Below, one piece after another: positions 59,049-64,000 of a DNA stretch of 64,000 bases. Numbering within the stretch: the first letter of the stretch is position 1; each line of letters starts with the position of its first letter. The notes beneath the pieces are model-generated. The model searched no databases, was not told where the DNA came from, and worked only from the letters and a program-made list of their open reading frames with translations. The DNA lies in assembly GCF_001625355.1 (NCBI RefSeq), contig NZ_JSEE01000013.1:1-64000 (forward strand). Direction: 5' to 3'. The stretch comes from Marinomonas sp. TW1 (lineage in GTDB: Bacteria > Pseudomonadota > Gammaproteobacteria > Pseudomonadales > Marinomonadaceae). Both the position numbers and the translations under genes were made by a program.

Positions 59049-59324
59049 ATGCCAGTAAATGAACAAATCACTGACTCAGTGACGCAGGTGAATACCAAAG
59101 TCGTTGGCGAAACGCCAGCCATGGCGATGGGGAACATGTTGCTGTCAACCAGCCAAGCGTTAGGTACGGCAGCTCATAATGGCACCAGTGCGCAGCAACA
59201 GGCGCAAATCACCATGCAAGCGGCCACAGTACAAGGTGTGAACTCCTTGATGTCGATTGGTAGTTCCGTCATTGGACGTAGTGCGGAAAGCATTATTGAA
59301 CCGGATGATGCTCCTGAAGCATAG
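59049..59324 (+). CDS. rebB: RebB-family R-body subunit, tandem copy 4
   Basis: A 91-residue RebB protein, the last of the four-gene array. Over the first 85 residues it differs from copy 3 at only four positions by my count (V/I, I/V, M/L, G/S). It ends in a slightly longer acidic tail, EPDDAPEA. AAAAGGAAG precedes the ATG. A hairpin lies between this gene and the next Reb-like gene, so transcript levels may drop after the array. Confidence 0.9.
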   Translation: MPVNEQITDSVTQVNTKVVGETPAMAMGNMLLSTSQALGTAAHNGTSAQQQAQITMQAATVQGVNSLMSIGSSVIGRSAESIIEPDDAPEA

Positions 59325-59363
59325 GCCTCATAAGAGTCATCGATATAACGTCATTAGGCAACA

Positions 59364-59390
59364 CCCTGACCAGTTACTGACTGGACAGGG
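59364..59390 (+). other. Hairpin after the rebB array
   Basis: CCCTG and CCAGT pair with ACTGG and CAGGG (one A/A mismatch) around TACTG. Only a weak T-rich stretch (GTTATTT) follows. It is a candidate partial terminator or mRNA-stabilising element between the abundant-subunit genes and the downstream genes. Confidence 0.55.
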
Positions 59391-59414
59391 CGTTATTTAA
59401 TAAAGGAGAAGAAG

Positions 59415-59708
59415 ATGAAAAATGTAAACATGCCTCCAGATCCGGATACCTCGGCTTTCCATGCGGCGACTCAATCGGTGGCTCAATCCACCGCGATGGC
59501 CTTAGTCGATGCAACGGATAACCTACGTAACTTGAATACATTAAGTACAACGGCCATCGGCACCGCATTAAGCCAGCTACTGGAAACGGGCGACAGCAAA
59601 TACCTTGATGTTATAGAGCAGGCTCAAAAAATCGTTGTGAATGGCACGGAAAATTTTGGGGCTGTGGGGGAAAAAGTGGCCACTGTGTTGTATGAAAGTT
59701 CCCCATAA
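59415..59708 (+). CDS. Reb-associated small protein, DNLRNLNT subfamily, copy 1
   Basis: A 97-residue protein. After a short Pro-rich start comes AQSTAMALVDATDNLRNLNT, then LSTTAIGTALSQLLETGDSK and YLDVIEQAQKI. It is a clear paralogue of the protein at 61056-61322 (same order of motifs, similar length). The helical, Ala/Thr-rich first half resembles the Reb core, but the second half is different and not Gln-rich. AAAGGAG lies seven bases before the ATG. Proteins of this kind occur in Reb clusters; whether it forms part of the ribbon or helps assembly is unknown. Confidence 0.75.
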   Translation: MKNVNMPPDPDTSAFHAATQSVAQSTAMALVDATDNLRNLNTLSTTAIGTALSQLLETGDSKYLDVIEQAQKIVVNGTENFGAVGEKVATVLYESSP

Positions 59709-59801
59709 CGCGCCCTTATATCGCTAAGTTGACGTGATATTAGCCGCAATGACCTTTATGTAACTCGATCAAACCATGGCTTAAATGACTAAGGAGTGAA
59801 G

Positions 59802-60233
59802 ATGGAATCGCAGGATATACGTTATGAAAATGAGTTTGAGCAAGAAGTTCCTGCTAAAGCTGTTCAGGAGTTCAATACATTACAAACCTTTTCAGTTCAA
59901 CCAACTGGCCTACTGGAAACCACGTTAACGGACACATTGGGGTTATCAATGCACAATGCCGTGACCAACCAGCAGCAATCACAGATGACCACAGCAGCAT
60001 CGATTACCAATGCCTGTGCCCGTTTATTAAAGACCCAATCAGTGGTTGCCAAGCCAAAGGCAGCAGAGAAAGCGCCCGCAGCTGAAAATAACACCAAACA
60101 GGCAAGTCATGAGGCGCGGGCGAGTATTCCCCCTGAGGAGCCTAAACCGAAGAAAAAGGCCCTGAACGTAAAAGGGTTTCTAAAAGGCAAGAAAGGAGAG
60201 AAAGATGATCAAGCCGAGCCTAATGAGGTTTGA
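59802..60233 (+). CDS. Reb-like protein with long Lys/Pro-rich tail
   Basis: A 143-residue protein with three parts. An acidic N-terminus (ESQDIRYENEFEQEV) comes first. A Reb-like core at about 45-80 (TLTDTLGLSMHNAVTNQQQS, then TTAASITNACARLLK) is related to the 62-residue protein at 60854-61042. A tail of about 60 residues is rich in Lys, Pro, Ala and Glu. Such a flexible basic tail could bind nucleic acid, membrane or partner subunits. AGGAG at 59792-59796 selects the ATG at 59802. Its end overlaps the next gene by 29 bases, so the two are translationally coupled and may act together. Confidence 0.75.
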   Translation: MESQDIRYENEFEQEVPAKAVQEFNTLQTFSVQPTGLLETTLTDTLGLSMHNAVTNQQQSQMTTAASITNACARLLKTQSVVAKPKAAEKAPAAENNTKQASHEARASIPPEEPKPKKKALNVKGFLKGKKGEKDDQAEPNEV

Positions 60234-60468
60234 TCTGGATGCCCAGCTTGAACAAATTGACACCTTTACTCAGCAACAACATTTAGAAGTGAAAAACCTG
60301 ATATCCAGCACACAGGAGAAACTGTCTAAGGCTGAGTCAGAGAGTGCGGTGAATAAGGTGGAGCAAGAAGTCAGTCAAATACTCAGTGCCATCGAATCCA
60401 CGTTAGATGAAGAAATGGCAAACATTAATCAGCAGTTACAAACCATGCTGCCAGTAGAGAAAAAATAG
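60205..60468 (+). CDS. Short coiled-coil protein in the Reb locus
   Basis: An 87-residue protein without Cys, starting MIKPSLMRFDLDAQLEQID. Residues 12-80 are almost wholly helical by composition (Glu, Gln, Ser, Leu, Ile), with heptad-like hydrophobic spacing (LISSTQEKLSKAESES, EVSQILSAIESTLDEEM). It has no recognisable Reb core. AAAGGAGAG precedes the ATG inside the preceding gene. In Caedibacter RebC is the one Reb protein unrelated in sequence to the structural subunits and is needed for assembly; this protein could hold that place, but no similarity to RebC is claimed. Confidence 0.7.
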   Translation: MIKPSLMRFDLDAQLEQIDTFTQQQHLEVKNLISSTQEKLSKAESESAVNKVEQEVSQILSAIESTLDEEMANINQQLQTMLPVEKK

Positions 60469-60476
60469 AGGTTATT

Positions 60477-60746
60477 ATGGCTAAGAAAGTGAATGAACAA
60501 ATTACCGACTCGCTAACACAAACCAATACCCAAGTTTTAGCGTCAACGCCCGCCAGCGCCATGGGCAACCTATACACAGCAATGGGGCAAGCCATGTCAA
60601 ACATGAGCAGCAACGCCGCCAGTGCTCAGCAACAAGCATCGATCGGTATGCAAGCCGCTACCGTACAAGGCGTGAATTCCATGACCGCTATTGGTTCTGC
60701 CGTGCTGAGCCGTGCTTCTGAAAGTGTTGTTGAAAAAGACGACTGA
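60477..60746 (+). CDS. rebB: RebB-family R-body subunit, divergent copy 5
   Basis: An 89-residue RebB protein, MAKKVNEQITDSLTQTNTQV, then SAMGNLYTAMGQAMSNMSSN, and the shared SIGMQAATVQGVNSMTAIGS. It is clearly a RebB but is much more diverged from copies 1-4 than they are from each other; its NLYTAMGQAM segment recalls RebB proteins from other bacteria. It may thus be the ancestral single copy, or a distinct ribbon component. AGAGG precedes the ATG eight bases after the coiled-coil gene. Confidence 0.88.
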   Translation: MAKKVNEQITDSLTQTNTQVLASTPASAMGNLYTAMGQAMSNMSSNAASAQQQASIGMQAATVQGVNSMTAIGSAVLSRASESVVEKDD

Positions 60747-60806
60747 TCAGCATAGGTAACATAAATGATCTGTAGAAAAGCAACGCTCCAAGCCTAACGG
60801 TTTGCA

Positions 60807-60819
60807 TATTAGCTTGTAG
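60807..60819 (+). repeat. 13-bp shared element, copy 2
   Basis: TATTAGCTTGTAG, identical to 58053-58065, lies 34 bases before the gene at 60854. The left arm of the palindrome at 58042-58060 is absent here. Confidence 0.6.
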
Positions 60820-60853
60820 TGATGCATGACAGAAGCCGAACAGAGGAGGAAGC

Positions 60854-61042
60854 ATGAGCGATGAGAACTCACAAGACTTGCAGCAAGTTAATGAGGTGAT
60901 TGATCAGCTGACCGAATCTGCGATGTCAGACTCTATGGGGTTACAAATGCAAAATGCCGTTACGATTCAGCAAGGCATGCAAACCATCAGCAACGCAGCG
61001 ACCTCTACGGCGTGTGCTCTCATTCTCAAAAAAGGCGGCTGA
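60854..61042 (+). CDS. Small Reb-like protein, core-only form
   Basis: A 62-residue protein. The segment MSDSMGLQMQNAVTIQQGMQ, followed by TISNAATSTACALILKK, parallels the core of the 143-residue protein at 59802-60233 (TDTLGLSMHNAVTNQQQSQM, TTAASITNACARLLK). It lacks the long tail. GAGGAGG lies before the ATG at good spacing. It is likely a structural or regulatory R-body component of the same subfamily; function is inferred from locus and similarity only. Confidence 0.72.
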   Translation: MSDENSQDLQQVNEVIDQLTESAMSDSMGLQMQNAVTIQQGMQTISNAATSTACALILKKGG

Positions 61043-61055
61043 TGAGTGATGCCTC

Positions 61056-61322
61056 ATGGCCAATGAAAGCGCCACAGATAAGGCCAAACAATCGGTTGCC
61101 CAATCCACTGCCATTGCGGTACAGGATGCGGCGGATAATTTGCGCAATCTCAATACCATCAGTACGACGGCCATTGGTGTGGCTCTGTCAGAACTGTTGG
61201 CAACGGGTGATCCGAAATACATTGACGTGATAGAGCAAGCACAAAAGGTCATGTCAAAAGGCACGGAAAATTTCGCAGAGTTGGGAGCAAAAGCGGCGGA
61301 AGTGGCAGAGAAATTCAACTAA
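61056..61322 (+). CDS. Reb-associated small protein, DNLRNLNT subfamily, copy 2
   Basis: An 88-residue protein sharing QSVAQSTA, DNLRNLNT, STTAIG, YIDVIEQAQK and GTENF with the protein at 59415-59708. It starts 13 bases after the preceding stop. Its ribosome binding site is the weakest of the locus, so coupling to the upstream gene is likely. With the gene before it, it repeats the pairing (tail-protein subfamily plus DNLRNLNT subfamily) seen upstream. It is the last gene of the Reb locus. Confidence 0.75.
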   Translation: MANESATDKAKQSVAQSTAIAVQDAADNLRNLNTISTTAIGVALSELLATGDPKYIDVIEQAQKVMSKGTENFAELGAKAAEVAEKFN

Positions 61323-61400
61323 TCCGTGTTTGATATGAAATGCTTAACATTGCCTCCACAAGATACCCCCCTCTTTCATTGACAGGGACAACCGCTACCA

Positions 61401-61919
61401 TTGATTTTTAAGAACGGCCCTGATTCGCTCAATAAACCAAGCTTGAAGGGCAAACAAAACCTTATCTTGAGGCCTTTCATCGCGGCAGATGCCATACGAA
61501 TGTTAGCACTTGTCTCGGATGCACTGTGTGGCGATTTGTCGATTGAACCGATTCATACTCTTGCTCAAGCACAAGCATTCGTCATGGGGAAAGGTTCGTC
61601 TCATCGTGATCGATACGCTGTATTGCATCCTCTATATGGTCTGATTGGTGGCGTCGCGTGGGGAAAGCAAACGGCCAATGTCGCTTTTATCAGCTACTGG
61701 ATCTTTCCGCCATACCAAGGTCAAGGGTTGGGTAAACAGGCCTTGTCATTACTGCTTAACCACATAACGAAACAAGGGATTCCCGATATCATCGCGGATG
61801 TCTATTACGACAACTTAGTGTCTAAAAAATTATTAAAGCACTTTGGTTTTGTTTGGTCAGGCAGACAACTGGATGATCTACCAGGAAAGGCAATTGATCG
61901 ATATGAATTGAGGTTATGA
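61401..61919 (+). CDS. GNAT-family N-acetyltransferase (RimJ/RimL-like)
   Basis: A 172-residue acetyltransferase. LILRPFIAADAIRMLALVSD is the usual N-terminal segment of the RimJ/RimL subgroup, and the acetyl-CoA loop is YQGQGLGKQALSLLLNH, followed by ISYWIF-type and VYYDNLVSKKLLKHFGF motifs. The frame opens at a TTG (61401) and has no ATG in a suitable place, so the start is uncertain. The substrate is unknown. It probably does not belong to the Reb locus. Confidence 0.8.
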   Translation: MIFKNGPDSLNKPSLKGKQNLILRPFIAADAIRMLALVSDALCGDLSIEPIHTLAQAQAFVMGKGSSHRDRYAVLHPLYGLIGGVAWGKQTANVAFISYWIFPPYQGQGLGKQALSLLLNHITKQGIPDIIADVYYDNLVSKKLLKHFGFVWSGRQLDDLPGKAIDRYELRL

Positions 61920-62066
61920 ATTGGATGATTTTTTGAATGAAAGTCCGTCGGGTCGGTTCAAGAACAAAGCGACTGATGCCTTTCAGGATAGGCGTCGCTT
62001 CAACAACCACCTTGGCGTATACGATAACAGGACGATTGAATCGCTCAATATTCGCTCTTTACCAGG

Positions 62067-62606
62067 TTACTTAATTAATTTGAGGATGTCTTTAAATTCA
62101 GGTGCGTTACTGTCAGCGACTAATTCATACAAACACATTTCTACACTGCTGGTGGTAGCACCGTTGGCTAGCAGCTTTGAAATGGCCAGTTCTTTATTAA
62201 AAAGTGTTCGAGAAGAAACGCAGTCAACCACCACTTCTACCTTGTAACCTAAGTCGAGTAGTTGCATGGCGGTTTGGTAGACACAAATATGTGTTTCAAT
62301 GCCACAAATAAGCCAAGTCTTTACCGGCGTTTGTTTCACCGCCACGATAAATTCTGCTGACCCTGCACCGCTAAAGGTGTGTTTTTTAATGGGTTCTTGG
62401 GATGCCAAGAGATTGGCAATTTGAGCTTGAGTAGAGCCGATTTTATCGGGTGTTTGTTCTAACCACAGAATGGGTAACCTTAACAGCTTAGCACCTTGGA
62501 TTAATTTGGCCGTTTGATCCATGAGAGCCTTACTGTCGTGGACAATGTCTGCCAGCTTGCCTTGGATATCAATAACGATTAACCCTGTGTTTTGTTTGCT
62601 TAGCAT
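62067..62606 (-). CDS. Isochorismatase-family cysteine hydrolase
   Basis: A 179-residue alpha/beta hydrolase-like protein. The catalytic triad is visible: Asp in LIVIDIQG (residue 13), Lys in EPIKKHTFS, and Cys in ICGIETHICVYQTA. The preceding cis-peptide is present. This subgroup (YcaC-like, about 180 residues) hydrolyses small amides or unknown substrates. GGAGAG lies seven bases upstream of the ATG on the minus strand. It is convergent with the GNAT gene. Confidence 0.88.
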   Translation of the reverse strand: MLSKQNTGLIVIDIQGKLADIVHDSKALMDQTAKLIQGAKLLRLPILWLEQTPDKIGSTQAQIANLLASQEPIKKHTFSGAGSAEFIVAVKQTPVKTWLICGIETHICVYQTAMQLLDLGYKVEVVVDCVSSRTLFNKELAISKLLANGATTSSVEMCLYELVADSNAPEFKDILKLIK

Positions 62607-62785
62607 CCTCTCTCCTTTTTATTATTCTGCTGACGATTTATCAAGTATGCGATCAGAAGTGCTCAGGTCAATCATTATTTCTTTAAAGCGGGGGAAGAGG
62701 GCCTATAAGCTTATGCTGTATTTATTGACTGCAAGCCAAGGTATTCGCAGAAAAAATCAGTCTTATCTCTTTGCTTTTATGCTAG

Positions 62786-62808
62786 TGCCCCACAAGTCAT
62801 GTGGGGCA
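62786..62808. other. Hairpin downstream of the partial minus-strand gene
   Basis: TGCCCCACA pairs exactly with TGTGGGGCA around AGTCA. It is 31 bases past the stop of the gene at 62840 on the minus strand and may mark its transcript end, though no T-run follows on either strand. Confidence 0.45.
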
Positions 62809-62839
62809 TCAAGCAGCATCGCTAATATTTTAAATTTTA

Positions 62840-64000
62840 TTATTTTTTGCGTGGTGTAATGGGCACAGCGAAATTTTGCGGTGCTTTCCATCCACCTGAC
62901 CAAAGTTTTACTAAGCTTAGTTCTTTCATGAGCATGTAGCCTTCAGGCCCCAATACGTCGCGAATGTTTTGACCGTCTTTTAATTGGTTGGGGGTTGGGT
63001 TGCGGGTTTCATAAAACCCTTTTATAGCACTTTCTTGTGAAATGTATGTGACTTTCGGAGTGGTGCCCAGTTTAGTAATGGTGCGATTTTTCCAATTAGC
63101 ATCTTGTGTGGGGGGATTGGGTTGGCTAGCGCTTAGATAGCACTCCGTCGCGGCGGCACTTAGTGTGGCGGGACCTCGGTAGGCATTGTAGACTTCTAAG
63201 GTTTCATAGACGCCGCTTTCTAATGCTTTCGTGCCTTCTAAAAAAACACTAAGAGCGGTCTTTACCGGCTCGAGATTAGCGTATGGCGTGTAGTTTAAGA
63301 AGACATCTAATAAATCTAAGTTTTGCCAATTAGGATCAAGACTATCGTTTCCGATTCTGCCGTCGTTCGTTTGGTAGTCATAAGTCACTAAATGATTATC
63401 ATCTGTTGGCCTATAGCCCACATTGGGAGAGGTATCTTTAGGTTGTCCTTGGTACACCACGCCACCTTGGTTTCGGTTTTGAGTAGGGCCTGCGCTGACT
63501 GGTTTACTAAATAGAGTATTTAGGTCTCGTATTATTTTGCTTTCTGCATACTCTGAAGAAGCATGTAAGGGCATGACGGTCCAGCCTTCATCTGAGATTC
63601 CACTTCCTATGTCGTTAAAGTAATAATGATGCCTTTCACCTGTTTTTTGGTAGGCACCAGGGTCATAATCTTTCCCAATGATGGCTGGAAGCACGGTAGT
63701 GTCTGCAGTTAAGCCACCAAAATGGCTACGGAGTAAAAGCGCTAATATTTCTTTACCGGTAATGATGGCGCTGTGATGGTGTCCACCGGCGGCGCGATCG
63801 AGGTGTTTTTGAATTTCCTGGTTGCTATCTATGTCTTCTTTCCACTCTATGTAAGCGTCCAAGATGTCACCAAACCAAATCCACGGAGTGGCTTTGGTGA
63901 GCTTATTTAATGGGTCATAGGTGTCTTCCCACACTTGGATAGCAGTACCTTCATCCCTTTTACTGGACCAAGCAACTAAGATGATGACTGGTTTTAAATT
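62840..64000 (-). CDS. Unidentified protein, N-terminus beyond the window
   Basis: The minus-strand frame stays open to the window edge, so at least 386 residues are visible and the start lies outside. A GTG at 63934 gives a 364-residue version, but 22 further in-frame codons (including VIILVAWSS) run to the edge. The visible part has no membrane segment, a GGHHHSAIITGKEI stretch, a HHYYFNDIGSGISD stretch, many Asn, Pro and Trp, and a basic end (PITPRKK). No domain was recognised. A secreted enzyme or a secretion-system effector is conceivable, but nothing here proves it. Confidence 0.7.
   Translation of the reverse strand, partial: NLKPVIILVAWSSKRDEGTAIQVWEDTYDPLNKLTKATPWIWFGDILDAYIEWKEDIDSNQEIQKHLDRAAGGHHHSAIITGKEILALLLRSHFGGLTADTTVLPAIIGKDYDPGAYQKTGERHHYYFNDIGSGISDEGWTVMPLHASSEYAESKIIRDLNTLFSKPVSAGPTQNRNQGGVVYQGQPKDTSPNVGYRPTDDNHLVTYDYQTNDGRIGNDSLDPNWQNLDLLDVFLNYTPYANLEPVKTALSVFLEGTKALESGVYETLEVYNAYRGPATLSAAATECYLSASQPNPPTQDANWKNRTITKLGTTPKVTYISQESAIKGFYETRNPTPNQLKDGQNIRDVLGPEGYMLMKELSLVKLWSGGWKAPQNFAVPITPRKK

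Noticed and set aside
58102..59324. Repeated DNA that might be a CRISPR array or non-coding tandem repeat
   Set aside because: The repeated units are whole 86-91 codon genes with ribosome binding sites and variation mostly conservative at protein level; no short repeat-spacer pattern.
61921..62247. Plus-strand ORF of 108 codons after the GNAT gene
   Set aside because: Its second half is antisense to the isochorismatase-family gene and it has no recognisable features.

Overview
The window looks like chromosome of a marine gammaproteobacterium of the Oceanospirillales type, most probably Marinomonas or a close relative. This is inferred from gene order (priA-SPOR-hslV-hslU-DUF971, rpmE-nuclease-maeB, mrcA/competence genes/aroK/aroB/DamX-like/gltBD), protein similarity and moderate GC, not from a database search. 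Most of it is housekeeping and sugar catabolism. One accessory island near the right end stands out.

Layout. 1-145: the 3' end of a 5S rRNA and its terminator. 722-7390: a LacI-regulated CUT1 sugar ABC transporter operon with a clan GH-J glycosidase; the same 16-bp operator, in opposite orientations, precedes both the regulator and the operon. 7421-16559: fbp, a CorA/ZntB-like transporter, rpiA, ilvA, argS, a cytoplasmic asparaginase, an EamA exporter and ubiJ. 16590-21992 (minus strand): priA, an FtsN-like SPOR protein, hslV, hslU and a DUF971 protein. 22261-27968: rpmE, a thermonuclease-like protein, maeB, a LOG-family protein and the class A PBP mrcA. 28127-40622: a compact three-gene competence/type IV pilus-like secretin cluster, aroK, aroB, a DamX-like protein, gltB and gltD. 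40774-42568: a small Lacal_2735-type protein and a CPA2 antiporter. 42854-52894: a ChvE-GguAB sugar transporter with enzymes fitting an oxidative (Weimberg-type) aldose pathway to 2-oxoglutarate, and a GbpR-like LysR regulator. 53069-57362: Bcr/CflA and MATE efflux, an AraC regulator and a LysE exporter.

57646-61322 is the notable region: eleven small, tightly packed ORFs, most preceded by strong Shine-Dalgarno sequences. Five are RebB-family proteins; four of these are near-identical tandem copies. Five more are related or divergent Reb-like proteins in recognisable subfamilies, and one is a short coiled-coil protein overlapping its neighbour. This is an R-body (refractile body; extendable protein ribbon) type locus. 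R-bodies are best known from Caedibacter, where RebA, RebB, RebC and RebD make ribbons that unroll and kill sensitive paramecia. Here the set is enlarged and partly duplicated, with a perfect 19-bp palindrome ahead of the main array and a shared 13-bp element ahead of a second gene set.

61401-64000 holds a GNAT acetyltransferase, an isochorismatase-family hydrolase and an unidentified minus-strand gene cut by the window edge. No tRNA, insertion sequence, CRISPR array or replication origin was recognised.
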